Shown here piece after piece: positions 33,046-45,530 of a DNA stretch of 64,000 bases. The notes below the pieces were generated by a model that worked only from the letters and a program-made list of their open reading frames with translations, ran no database searches and was not told the origin of the DNA. Position numbers and translations under genes: made by a program. Numbering within the stretch: the first letter of the stretch is position 1; every line of letters begins with the position of its first letter. The DNA is from Morella rubra (lineage: Eukaryota > Streptophyta > Magnoliopsida > Fagales > Myricaceae): positions 3,145,752-3,209,751 of the forward strand of contig CM025852.1 of the NCBI GenBank assembly GCA_003952965.2, written 5' to 3'.

Positions 33046-33159
33046 ATAACATCTAAAAGAGCTCTGAAAAAACCATAGAAGTCCTCTCCCTCTTCTTTCC
33101 ACCATTATTGCTCATCATTTGCTACATATGAGTATTCAGAGTTATTTATTGTTGAATTA

Positions 33160-33840
33160 ATCCCAAGATTAAGGCAACTCATGTGCTAGAGGTGAATTGA
33201 GTTTAATTATTTTTTTTTTGTTGAAATAAAGCATTAAAAATTCAAGTTTGCAATAAAAAATAAATGCTAAATTAGGTGAATAGGTTTAGAGATAGCAAAC
33301 ACTTGATTAATTTGTGTTTGTTGGTTGGCTAACTACTTTGCCTATATCCACACTTCAAATTCATCCCTGTGCCTTGATGATTTTCATTAAGCTTCCCTTA
33401 AGCTAAGGGAATGACTTTTACAACAAAGCTAGGAGAACAACCTCTCTTAGCTTCAACCCCTTTGGTGAACACCTTCGCCAAAGTCACTAGGAGTGTGCTA
33501 GACAGTCTTATTACAAGAATGAGATGAGGATTACAAGTAGAGTACTCTCCTCAAACATGGGATAAATACAGTGGAATCACTATCTCATAAGCTCGCACAT
33601 TTGACAAAATTTTCAAATCAAAGGATTTCTAGGAGATCATGAACAGTATAACAAAGTTCAAAAAGCATAAAAAATGCCCTCAAATGTTTCTTTGAAAGAC
33701 CAATTCGAAAATAATCCTTTACTTAAATTTCAAATAAATTTCTATTACTGCTTGCTGGACCGAGGCCATGTACCTGTAGAACTGGTACACTAGCCGTTGA
33801 TCCTGTAATGGAATTTTGAATTTTAAATTCAAAAATATTC
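33160..33840 (-). repeat. Possible antisense copia LTR remnant
   Basis: 'gaggtgaattgagtttaat' at about 33190 resembles the antisense 3' end of SIRE-type LTRs ('ggtgaattgagtttatc' at 48590). The following 'tggttggctaactactttgc...tccacactt' recalls their conserved region. No ends or target duplication are found. Nothing else is seen between the CACTA element and the GDSL gene. Confidence 0.3.
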
Positions 33841-34262
33841 TCTTAACGTTCTTCTTCTTCGGTTAGACTGGTATCAATTAATATGTGGCATTGGAACTGC
33901 TTAAAACAGTTAGTGGATAAATTTAAATTTGATTTCGGCTGAACCAATTTCTCATTTGCAAACTTCTTAAAAAATTCCCAATAAAATGTTATCATGAAAG
34001 AAAAGTTAATTTGTACGTAAATTAATCACTACATAATAAGAGACCAGAGGGAGAGAGATCGGACATTAACTATTGCAAGAAGAAATTTTCCATCTTTGCT
34101 TTATCAAAATTGATTATAAGGATTAAGCTCCAAACATCACATCCCACAAGCCACAATAAACACCATTCGATGCAAACAAATAATATTCAGGGGTCACTCG
34201 TTCAAATATGATAGTGACCAGACAATTATTTTAATGAAAAGTCCTATCGTGATCATGGAGTC

Positions 34263-35995
34263 TCAGTTATCCAATTCCATGATAGTGCTGAGGTTCATGG
34301 GGCTCATGTATTCTGTAGATCCAGACATTATCTGCTCTACGATAAGTCTGTTGGCCTTTTCAGATGGGTGGAATGGATCCCAAAATGCATAGAGGTCTCG
34401 GTTAGGGCACAAGTTGGAGAGTGGAGTGCAGAGTCCAATACCATTATGAGGTCCTTGCCCACAACAAGCAATCTTTGATGTCGTGAATCCTGCAAACCGC
34501 AACATGTATCTTATCAATTTTCAATTTGTATATTTCTCAACAAAATAGTTGTCGTGAAAATGGGTCTTTAATTTTGCTGGGTCCAGGGAAATCACTGTGC
34601 ATGGGGATCAGGCTAATTTTTGTAAAGTTTTCGTTCCCAGCTAAATTAATGCGTAAGCAGGTATACATGGAAAGCTAACCTACCATATGCCTGAGGGTTA
34701 CTAATGAAATCGCTGTGCATTTGTTGTGTATTCGCAGCGATGAAAACATTTCTGCCAACTTTGTTGTTGATTTCTCTTATCATTTGAACGAGTTGTGGGT
34801 TATACAAGGCAGCAGCTCTTTGCAGCTCAGCTGAGCAACCGCCATTTGTGCTTCGCATGGCCAATTCTGCCGGTACACAACCCAATGGTCCGGTACCCGT
34901 CACAAGAACTCTCCGACCACCAAGCTTGTATAGTGTCTGCAACAAGATAAAAAACCATTAACGATACTGAAAAGGGGTAAGTTTAGGCATATATATAGAC
35001 TTGTGGCTAAAGGCTTAAATTTATAAGAAAGGGAATTACCAGTAAAAGCTTCCGGTACTCTGAGATTAGATACTTGACATAATCGGGCAGTGAGTATTGC
35101 AGAGACCTCGCAGAATTGGGTACCAAGTAGTAGTTGTTAACAAAATCATTGCCACCAACAGTGATGAGGATGAGAGCTTGGTTCACAAGTCTCCTAGTTC
35201 GGTCACTCCCAATCAAAGCGCGTACTCGTCGCTGATATTCTTGGAAGTATTCCAGTTGTCTATACATTCTTATTATGTTCAGCTGCAAAATCAGAAGTAA
35301 TTTCTTGTAAGAAAAAGGAGCCGAAAGATTTCTATAGAGATTAATTTTGACTGTCTAGAAAGCTTTGGAGGGAATGCGGTGCAAAGTGAGTTAGGACCAT
35401 ATAATTGTGCCAAACCATCGACGGTCGAATGTGGCATGGACAAGGATACCACTCAACCCACGTTACAGGAGGACTGGAAACTACTGTAGCCATTTACTTA
35501 CAAACTGAATTCCTGTGTCATTTAGGATTCCAATTCCTGCTGAAGCGAAGTTGGCGCCTGAGAGCAGCCTCTGCCCTGTGAGTTCAGGACTCAGGTATGG
35601 CAAAATGAATTCAGAGCCGAGCCGCTGACCTAAGAATGCAATTGTAAATCGATTATAATCTATTTATGTAAGATGCAGGCACAAAGTAGAGATTACATGC
35701 TAATTGCAAAATGATAAGAAAGGAAGAGTAATGGAGTCAAAACCCAACTGATAAGGTCGGGGATGTTTAGGCCATTGGAGAAGCGGCCTGTGGGACGGTG
35801 AGTGGGATAATCAATGCCGTAGGGAGGTGCGTCAGCACGAGCTGTTGTCGCCAGGTAGTTGTTGTTACCACTATCAACAAGTGAATCCCCGAAGACGAAG
35901 AAAGCCCTGGCATCTGCTAGTTGAACAATGGTGCCTATTGCAAGTAAAAGACCCAAAGTCATCCAAGAACTGAAAGCCAACGAGCTGGTTTCCAT
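34263..35995 (-). CDS. GDSL esterase/lipase, five exons, complete
   Basis: Exons (minus strand): 35749-35995, 35502-35629, 35040-35282, 34684-34936 and 34263-34489. All introns are GT-AG, and the total is 1098 bp, 365 residues, usual for the family. A signal peptide (about residues 1-30, ending ADARA) is followed by [14 protein letters not shown], which holds the nucleophile serine. Exon 2 gives [12 protein letters not shown] (block II glycine), exon 3 [10 protein letters not shown] (block III asparagine), and exon 5 [10 protein letters not shown] with the catalytic Asp and His. It is a secreted SGNH hydrolase, likely apoplastic, acting on lipid or cutin-type esters; the substrate is not readable. 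It resembles the LTL1 / At5g33370 group. All key residues are present and the frame is intact. Confidence 0.96.
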
Positions 35996-36091
35996 TGAAA
36001 CGGTTGTAAGCAAAAATGAACTGATCCTTTTCTTTTCGAGTGAAGTAAGAACTCTGTAAAGTGGATGGACAAATATGGGAATCATGAGGAC

Positions 36092-36099
36092 TTTTTATA
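36092..36099 (-). promoter_or_regulatory. TATA box of the GDSL gene
   Basis: TATAAAAA on the minus strand, 97-104 bp upstream of the GDSL start codon. This is a normal distance for a short 5' untranslated region. Confidence 0.65.
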
Positions 36100-37517
36100 C
36101 CATGAGATTCTACCAACCAACATATAGATTTGATGAGCGAAACTAAAAGAAGCGAGTAATACTGGTTGTTCGGTGTCCACTTTGTAACGCGGATACTGAA
36201 ATAATCAATGCCATTCTTTTTTCTCATGCCATTCAATGTTACAGATCATTTGCATTTGATGGATTTAGGTTCAAACCTGTAATTCTTTCCTAATCTGCTA
36301 TGGAGTTGATTAGCATGCAGGGTCTGATTAGCTAGAATAAACGATAGAGTAGAAATTTCTTTTCATTGTGTAGCTTGCCTCATGATTGACATTTTGTTAC
36401 GTATTGGACCAATTAGCTCTGAAATGCCGGGCTTCATTGCCTAGCTCTCATAACAAGACGAATCGACGTCGTATATCTGCCATGAGCTGTAAACCAATAC
36501 TATAAGCATTTCTTCCATTCTTATTGGTAATAAATCGTATTAACCAAACAACAATTGAAATAACAAAATATATTTTACTTTTTTTTTTATCTATTTTGGT
36601 CAAGTGGAGATATTATTTCTACAATTTTCGATCCTAAATAAAGCTTGCTCATGAATGAAAGGAAGATACAGCGGCATTGTTTTTGATGCCATGTGGTGTA
36701 AATCAATGGGATGGGGTTGGAGCACTAGTCGAAGTAAATGCTTGGTTCTCTCAGCCAACTAGCCGGTGATGATGAAGGAAATGATTGCTGGAGCTAAGTT
36801 TCCGGCCGCATGGCCTGTAGCTAGAAGAGACCTTAATGCACCGTGATAGCATCCCTGCAGACTGCAATTATGTTGTACACTCTCTTCTTAAAGCACCGAC
36901 TTCATAGCTGCAGTCTAACTGATACCTGTTACAATTTAGTACTTCTCTTTAGGGGTTGCGTCATGTTTTGGTTAATCCACAGGTCGTATCTTCAGATTGT
37001 TGCCAGAAGCAGCATTGTTTCCGTGCTGTCTGTAGGCTCATAACCTAGCGCACGAAAGGTACAGTGCACATATATGTATCCTGTGCACACCACAACATGA
37101 GGCAGTTGACATTTTGCACAGTTTGTCTTTGCACGCATTCTTTTCTCCACATCTATATCTCTGACAAACAGGCCGGAATTATATCTAGCTCTTTTTTTTT
37201 TTAACTGTGTCCTCAGACCATCTTTCAAGACCCTGTCCAGTACCTCAATCCTACATAAACCAGGCAATTAACTCTTACTACTTAATTCATACTTGTCGAA
37301 TTCAATTTTAGGGACGTGGGCTACATATGAGTACTGTGGAACTTAGGTTTTCAGGCCCTTAAATTCGCAATAATGCTTCAGTAATACTTTACAATATTTA
37401 TTAATATTATATAGCTTAGGAGAAATATATTATATAATAATTGTTAATACAACATTTATTGTATTCATTAGTTATACACAGCCCACAAAAGAAAAAGGAC
37501 AATAACTTACACGTTTA
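36100..37517. other. Intergenic, no gene seen
   Basis: Upstream region of the GDSL gene. No coding signal, RNA gene or clear repeat is seen except that 37395-37512 resembles 43970-44092 (see the separate repeat entry). Confidence 0.6.
37395..37512 (+). repeat. 118-bp repeat, first copy (second at 43970-44092)
   Basis: 'aacatttattgta.tcatta' and 'aaagaaaaa.gacaataact' followed by 'tacacgt' occur in the same order and spacing at both places. The first copy is cut on its right by the LTR that starts at 37518. Confidence 0.8.
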
Positions 37518-38809
37518 TGTTAAAAGTTTGCCTACGGAAAAATTATGCTTACTTGATTTGACAAACGATTTTGTATTTTGTTTGTGATTGAATCTTCAAT
37601 CTTCGATAATTTTCATGTTTTGTTGATCTCATATCTTGAGTTTTTGATTTCACAACTGAGCAACCTAAATGTTCTATCTCCTTTCTTTCCAAGCCTCACA
37701 GCCGTCACAAGGTTTCTCAAAGTCATAATGGCCAACTATCTAGAAAAAGCTATCTTATAGTCTTTTTCTGAAGCGTAGCTGTGATATAGCATGAGATCGT
37801 TAGGGATTTCAGATATCGGCCGTAGGATAACATGGGAAAAGTCTTTTTCCATTAACTCCCTTATATTCTTTTATTCTGAATTTTAGGCTTCTACTAATTG
37901 TGATCATGTCTATTAACATATTACAATTTACCCCCAAGTATTTGAAATTGATTTGTGAAAAACCTTTAGGTAACAATTATTCGTTTATTTATCCTTCCAC
38001 CATACGATATTTCGCACGAGTCAACAAGACCAGAATCATATCACCGATTAAGTCTCTAACTCATATAATTCTCAATTCACAATCTGTAACTCGTTGGACT
38101 ATCAATTGTTTCCTAAACAATTTCATAAATAATATATAATATATATATTAATTTCGAAAAAAAATTTATAAAATACATTGGCCAATGGATTCTTTTTCTA
38201 GTCCAACCTTATACAGATATATTGAATATACTGCCTCATCAAGAGACTGATGGATTCTTATTGAGCATTTACACAAGCTCATTTATTATGTACAATATCG
38301 AACGTTATCTGGAATATTTGACCTAGAAAGATCATCACCAATTGACTCGGTCAAAGCACAAGTACACAATAAATAGATCTGTATAAACCTCTCAGGTCTA
38401 AGGATACAATAAACAATTGTGTTGAATACCTTCTCAACATCAGTGATCACTTCCAGAAGGTATTCATATTTGATAATGTTCAATGCATGTACTCTTACAT
38501 TGCACCCACTCATTTACTTAAGGTCACCTCAATGATGAAGTCCATCATCTTATTAAATAGAGGCACAACGAGTGTAGACCTATCGTACATCAATATGTAC
38601 TTGTCTAGAACAAAATATCAAGTAACAAGGAACTGAAGAGTCATACTTCTCGTCTTTGATTCATTAATCACGCATGACTTTTCTACAATGTCACTCAATA
38701 ATATAGTGTAATATCTTATGTTACAACATATTACCAAAAAATAAATATAAACATGTGACATCTAAATAACTATTATTTAAACAAATGATTTTTAGGCATT
38801 ATTCTTACA
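37518..38809 (-). repeat. 3' LTR of the antisense copia at 37518-42282
   Basis: It is bounded by TGTTAAAAG at left and TTACA at 38805-38809. Next to it the minus-strand polypurine tract GTGCAAGTGGGAGAT (38810-38824) marks the internal side. Length is 1292 bp. Confidence 0.8.
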
Positions 38810-41800
38810 ATCTCCCACTTGCACTAAAAAATATTCATACAGGTATCTCATACCCACGTACATCCTTTCTATGTATTTTGCCTTTAGCAATGGAGTCATC
38901 AGTTCTAAACTGCTTACAACTCCTCCAACTCTTGTACCTTTACCCACTGCACATACACTAAATTCAATATTGATCAACTATCAATAATATCTGAATTTGT
39001 GCATCCCTGAACAATCCGCAAATACTCAACTCTAGGCACTAAGATTAGCGCTTAGTTCTTCTCAAGAACTTAAGAATATGCTGTAACCACCGTCTAGCAT
39101 TTAGGGTCTTTGTTAAATCAATATCTACTCATAAAATTGACTACTTGATTAATATCTAGCCTTATCCCTCTATACTGGAGAGATGAAATTATGCCTAAAG
39201 GGTAAAACCTTTCCTTGCATCCTGCAAACCATCCTTTGCCAATATTCATCAATATAGTCCCAAATACCTCTTTTCTCGATTACCAATAACTTAGTTCCAG
39301 GAATGTGGAACACTTTCAAAGATCTTTGACTGATGACATCATTCTAATTAAGTAGTATATTATTAACAGAAAGAATTATAAACAATATTAAACTCCCACT
39401 GACTTCTTCTCAATACAAGGCTAATCCATATTTTGTGAAAAATCAAACAATTTGATTATCTCATCAAACTAGATTCCAACTAATGCTCCTAAGTTCTATT
39501 GATCTTATCTGCCCCTTTTATTGGCTCAATTGACTGTTTCATCAAGAACTGTCACGCTTTCGCCTCCACTTAGATACTTTTTTAAAAAATAAATATTCTA
39601 TTGACAATTACCAATTGTTCACTTGACAATTATCAAATAATACCCAGTGAACTTTTTTGGGTAAAACCCCAAAAATATACAAGCAATAATTCTATGCTTA
39701 TCTCCCACTGAACAATATCATATAAAGTTCAATTTCACATTTTTGCAACATCATTGTGTCGTGATGTAACAATGGAATTAACTGAGATATGATGCTTCCA
39801 TTTCCAAGATGAGTTCAAAACTTATCTAATTATCTGAGTATCTTGATACTCACTTCCAGTTGGTTTTCCACTTTACTCTGTAATTTCTTGAACTTTTCAA
39901 AAAATTCAGACTTATGATTCATCAGGTATAGTAATCGTAATTGGAATGTCCATCACTAAAAGTAATGAAATAGAAAAAACCATCCTCTAGTTATGTGGGT
40001 AAAATCACCACATACATTAGTTGCACCAACTCTAACAATCCTGTAGCTCTAACTCTTATAGTTTAAAAAGATTTCTCAGTGATCATTGGATCATATCCAG
40101 ATTACCAAGACTAAGTGTTAGATGCCACATACAAGTGGGATTCACATCCCTCTCCTTTTTAGAGTTACATAACTGGTACGGCATCTTTCTCAATATTATC
40201 AAGAGTTCACAACTTTTTAGAAAAATTAATAGGACTATCAATAATAGTGTTAGAAGCAATAAACACTTTTTAATTAAACAATTGAACTTGAAATGACATT
40301 TCTAGAAATTTCTAGGACATATAAAGATAGTCTTAAAAAACAAAGTTTTTCCCTTTTGTAAACTCAAATAAATAATTTTAAATGAAAATCACTGCAACAC
40401 GTGCAGTCACCACCATATTCTGCACAATTTCTCCTTTCACTTAATATCCATGTTTCCTAAAACCCATGCAACTTTTTGCAAAAGTGAGATATAATGCCTA
40501 AATAGACATAACAACAATTTAATGGAAAATACATAAAATTTGACTTGAATGATAAACATACCTTCAGTAAGATTCCCTTTTTCAACATAAAACTTGGCCT
40601 AGTCCATAATCATCATAGGGTATAAGTATCGCATAATAAATCTGCAAAGAACATAGAAATCAATTCACATGTATATAAAAATAAATCCACTAGTATCAGG
40701 TTTTTGAAAAACTAATGGTACCTCCCACTATGACACATCAATCAAAAAAATACCCGAATATAACATTTATATTCTATGTCACTAGTCGGTATCAAGAGCT
40801 TTTACCTTTTGTAAACATGATCCTATTTTAGTAACTATGCAACAACTTGTTAAAAGTAAATAAAAATTATCTGTCACTAATACATCTCATGTCTCATACA
40901 ATATGTATGTAAACATTCGTGACTCTTGATTTTATTTTGACCACCAAATAAACACAACATTCACCATTTTTGCATAAGAGTTTATTTAATTAAGTGCAAT
41001 CATCGTTTAAATGACATGTAATTTTGTAATGGGTCGGCATTGCTATTTTAGTCAACACCCCCATCCGCATACACCTCATTTATCTTCTAAAGAAATAAAT
41101 AGGTCAAACTATAAAATTAAGAAATTAGAATCCCCTATTTTAGCTTCATCTAACCCTCAATAAAATAGATTACCATTTACGAACAATGGGGGGTCATGGG
41201 ATTTGTTTCCTCTTCGGGTCCAATCCAGTCTGGTTGTGGGTCATGGTCCGGGTCAAACCTGGTTCATGACCCCCACACGAGCTGCCACCCATGGCCTAGA
41301 TCATATCCATCCACGGTTTGGGAGAAAAGGCCCAGCCCGTGTGGCATTCTCTACCTTTGCCCATTTTTTTTTAATAACCGAACTGGGCTTGAATGCTGGG
41401 CCAGTCCAATCCATTTTAAAAAAACAACAGGCCTTTACTTTAAAAAAAAACAAAAACTATTCGGCCCAAACGCATAAAAGGAAACCAACAGCCCAAAACA
41501 TCTACTATACTATATTCCACATAAGCTAATAGGACTGGAATAATATCATTAATAAAATCTCTAGCTTATATAATTCTTAATTTCTAATCTGTAACTTGTT
41601 GGGTGCACCCAAATTGTTTCCAAAACAATTTCATAAATAAATTCCTGGCCAGAGATTTCTTTTCAAGTCCAACACTATATAGATATACTTGAATATACTA
41701 TCTCACAAAGAGATTGGTGGATTCCTTGTTTAGTATTTATACAAACTCATTTACTATGCACAAGACCTGACATTATTTAGAATATTTGACTTAGAAAGAT

Positions 41801-42282
41801 CATCACCAAATGACTCGGTCAAAGCACAAGTACATAATAAACAAACCTACACAAACCTCTCAGGTCTAAGAATATCATAAACAAATTATGCTGAATAACC
41901 TTATCAACATCAATGATCACTTCCAGAAGGTATTCATATTTGATCTTGTTCAGTGCATGTACTTTTACAGTGCACCCACTCGTTTGCTTAAGGTCACTAC
42001 CTTAATGACTGAGTCCATCATCCTATTTAATAGAGGCACAACGAGTATAGACCTATTATGTATAAATATGTACCTTGGTCTAGAACAATTATTAAGTGAA
42101 TAAGGAACAATTATCCTTGCCTTAGATTCATTAGCCATTGGCATGACTTTTCTACAATGTCACTCAATATTATCCGTGTAACATCTTATGTTAGATCATA
42201 TTATTCAATAAATAAATATAAACACATGACATCTAAATAAATTATTATCTAGAAAAATGTTTTTTAGAGCATATATCTTACA
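37518..42282 (-). mobile_element. Antisense Tork/TNT1-like copia, internally deleted
   Basis: Minus strand order: 5' LTR (about 41503-42282, truncated on its inner side), leader (41190-41500), decayed pol, polypurine tract, 3' LTR (37518-38809). Pol traces on the minus strand include WHLTLSLGNLDMI near 40110-40150 (GAG-pre-integrase), QRSLKVFHIPGTKLLVIEKRG near 39270-39345 (protease region) and SWRSCKQ with AKYIER near 38860-38925 (RNase H). The internal region is only about 2.7 kb, so most of RT and integrase is missing. Flanking 5-mers (GTTTA, ACTAC) do not match. Confidence 0.8.
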
Positions 42283-42865
42283 ACTACAATGAGTCTCAAG
42301 GCATTGGGCATGAGCTAGGCTTGTCCAAAAGTCAAAATCGGTTTGTAGATTCTGAATGAGGCACATTAGGGGCTCAAAATCTATAAGATTTTTGCTGCCA
42401 TGGATGGTGGTGAAGGATAGAGGTTGATGGCTTGGAAGGGGTGGAGGGAGAGAAGAATTATGGAGTGAAAAAGAGATGAACCCTTGAGAAGTCTAAAATT
42501 TCTTCAAAATTTTGAAAGATAAGACAATGAATTTTGAAAAAAATGAGAAGCTGCCGAAACGAGGAAAAAAAAAACTGAGGGAAACCTAAAATTTTGCTTG
42601 ATATTTGATTTCATAATGGATGATTCTCGAAATATTTGGCTGTATCATTTTCTTTAAAACATATTAATACATTAAATAATATAAGACTAAATCATGTTAA
42701 CAGAATATTGATTATACCTATCAGTCAAAAATAATTTCTTGAAAAAAAAATTCAGAGATTTCTTAAATTTCTGTATTTTAGCCCCTAAATTATTATTATA
42801 ATAAAACTGTCTAAATGTTTCAATCCTAGCTCTAAATATTGTTTGATGAGATTTTGAACCATTAC
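42283..42865. other. Unassigned intergenic sequence
   Basis: No coding region or known repeat end is recognised. A purine-rich stretch (42390-42500) is the only visible bias. Confidence 0.4.
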
Positions 42866-43760
42866 GGTAACCAATATTTGATTTATTTATTTATTTCATA
42901 AGCATAAACATAAACATATACTTTAACATATGATGCAAAGGTATCCCGCACTATATACCATAAAATGATACTATACTATGTATTAATAACTCTAATAGGG
43001 TAGCATATCATATGCTCAATTTTTTTTTCTTGTCTACCAAATGCTCAGTTAATTAAATAAATATACTCATTAATTAAATACTTCAATTGGATGGAGTACC
43101 ATATACTTGTTAATGAAATACATTTTATTACATATATAACGGGACATACATCTATATATTCTAATGTGTTATAATATCCTATAAGCTAACCAATGAATAA
43201 GATATATGATTTATAGACAAGTGTGGTAACTAATATTTGACTTACTCTTTTTTTTTTTTTCTCAACCATGACTTACACTTTAGTCATATATCATATATCA
43301 TATATGATGCAAAGGTATCATACACTATATGCCATAATATGATCTATCATGCTATAACAATATCATACATGAGTGACACACTATAATGTATCTTAATAAT
43401 TTCAATATTGTGGACTACCATATACTCTTTAATTAAATACATTCTAATACATATATAATAGGACATACATTTGTACGTTATAATGTTTTTATAATATACT
43501 ATAAGCTAACTAAACAATGACATACATGATTCATGGACTATTGTTGTAATCAATATTTCATTTACTCATATACCATAATAAAATATGATACATCATGCTA
43601 TAATAATATCCTAATTGAGTGGCATACTATACTATGTCTTAATAACTTCAATACAGTAGAAAACTCTATACTAGTTAAATAGATTCTAATATATCAAATA
43701 CTATGTGATAATGTATTTAAACGTGGCATACATTGTACTATATAATATCTCATTATGTGT
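42866..43760 (+). repeat. AT-rich long-unit tandem repeat, about three copies
   Basis: 'ggtaac.aatatttga.ttac' starts units at 42866 and 43225 and, in the form 'tgtaatcaatatttca', at 43545. Units are 359, 320 and about 215 bp. Each carries, in order, 'gatgcaaaggtatc', 'actatgt.ttaataact.caat', 'accatatact', 'attaaatac..t' and 'ataggacatacat'-like words, with later copies lacking some. Divergence is high. Confidence 0.75.
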
Positions 43761-44439
43761 GGTGGTATAATAATATATAACATAAATGTCAATAAGCTAT
43801 TCTATATAACAAAATACACAACAACAATATTGTCACCAAGTTATATCAAGTTTCAATTTCCATAACACTCCCTCTAATTTTATATTTTATTAAGTCTTTT
43901 AAAATAAAAATTTCTAAATACGTTACTATACAAAATAATATATTATATGGGATATCATAAATATATAAAATAATTATTAACATTATATAGTTTAGCTTAA
44001 ATATATTAATATAATAATTATTAATACAACATTTATTGTACTCATTACTTATACACAACACACAAAAGAAAAATGACAATAACTTACACGTCTACCTAAC
44101 ATATTATACATTTTATTATACCTCATGGTAAAAAGATAATTCGGGACTTTAGGGTGACATCTCATTGCTAAAAATAAAAATTAATCTGTCTCAAACTTCT
44201 TTCAAAAAATTCCTTGGGAGAACAATTCTTGCTTGTTTAGCAACAACGTATTGGCCGAACAATTTCCGCTTGTTTGTTAAGCACATATTTTTTTGGCGTC
44301 ACTAACATATATGCAATAACCATTTTTTTTTTTAAGATATTTCATTTTTAAAACTGAAATCGTATCCTTTCATAAATTTTTTATTACTTTTTGAAGTTTT
44401 ATACTTTATGATTTTTTTTTTCATTTTGAAGTTTTGTTT

Positions 44440-44892
44440 TAAACCCTACACTCATTTGGCTGCTATATATATATATATATATGTTTTTTTTAAACAAATA
44501 CTGTTCGCAGCGTTTTTCAAAAGCTGATAAAAGTACAATTTCCAACATTTGTACCGGCTTTTCATTAGTAACGCCGCTAATCCACACAATTTTTGGCCTA
44601 AAACACTTTTTACAAAATGCCCCTAAAACTCCGCCGAATTAACAATCTATTGCTGCGTTTTGTTTAAGTCGTTGCTACATTTTAAACTTTTGGAGGCGTT
44701 TTCCCTCAAACACTGCTAAAACCTTCACTTTTTGCAGTGGTTAAATTACCAAAAACGCCATTACATGTATAGGATATTGCAGTGCTACAACTTATCTATA
44801 GCAGGTGTTTCGGAGGAAACGCCCTTTAGCAGTGTTTTTCCCGACCACTGCTATAAATACTGTCGCTAAAAGTTAGTTTTTTTTGTAGAGGA
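44440..44892. mobile_element. Decayed CACTA-like or MITE remnant
   Basis: Words such as 'agcagtgtttttcccgacca', 'ctgctaaaaccttcac' and 'cgctaaaagttagttttttt' recur in alternating orientation. On the minus strand the right end reads CTCTACAAAAAAAACTAACT, close to the CACTACAAAAAAA start of many plant CACTA and MITE families. No left end is identified. An (AT)n run lies at 44464-44483. Confidence 0.45.
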
Positions 44893-45289
44893 CAGCATAA
44901 CAATACACATCTAAAGAAACAGTGAAAATTGAGATAGAAAAAAATAAGGATTTCATTACATATTTGAAACCTCGGGCTACTTCCACAAATACTTGAGAAG
45001 AAGAATGTAGAAATATCTTTGACATTAAAAAAAGCTAGCTACTTCCTTCAATGTTGGGACCTACTAATTTGGGGAGAAAACCCAAGTTTGAAAAGGGCAA
45101 CAAATCGGGTATGCAATCCATAGGGCTATATTTGTTTGTGTTTTTGAAAATATTTGTCGTAATGATATTAAGAAAAACTTTTGAGATATATATATATACA
45201 TATATTTGTGAGATTTGCGGGGGAGATGTTTGGAAAGGGAAAGCTTTTGAAATTTATTTCTTTTTATGAAAAAATTTCAACTTTTTGAG

Positions 45290-45530
45290 AAAAATTGTCA
45301 AAAAGTTAAAATTTCTTACAACCAAAAATAAAAAATTCTAAATTTTCAAGCAAATTTCAACAACTATTCACACAAATTTCAATATTTTTTCCTTAAAAAA
45401 CTACATCGAATCTTCTCTCTCTTTTCTTTTATACAAATCAATTACTTTCTTCTTCAAAAATTCCATGAAATATTCTCTCTCCTTAGTTTTTAAATACAAA
45501 CTCCAATAAAATTTATTTTTTTAGGTGATG
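45290..45530 (+). repeat. AT-rich direct repeat left of copia remnant
   Basis: 'caacaactattcacacaaat' followed by 'caatattttttcc', 'aaactacatcgaatcttctc' matches 47895-48075 ('caacaacttttcacaccaac', 'aactacattaaatcatctc') in the same orientation. The pair brackets the copia remnant. It resembles a dispersed repeat more than an LTR, because no TG/CA ends are seen. Confidence 0.55.

Larger units (their letters stand above)
21192..33048 (+). mobile_element. CACTA transposon, 11.85 kb, with ATA target duplication
   Basis: The left end is CACTATAACAAATTT (21195) and the right end, read inverted, is CACTGCAACAAATTT (33045). Both are flanked by ATA (21192-21194 and 33046-33048), the 3-bp duplication typical of CACTA elements. 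Both subterminal regions are rich in GTTCGAAC-like motifs. No complete TNPD-type transposase was recognised; the only coding trace is a decayed ORF split by an hAT element. It is best seen as non-autonomous and disabled. Without the hAT insertion it would be about 5.5 kb. Confidence 0.92.

Noticed and set aside
35097..35300. Plus-strand frame within the GDSL gene
   Set aside because: It is the shadow of exon 3 on the opposite strand.
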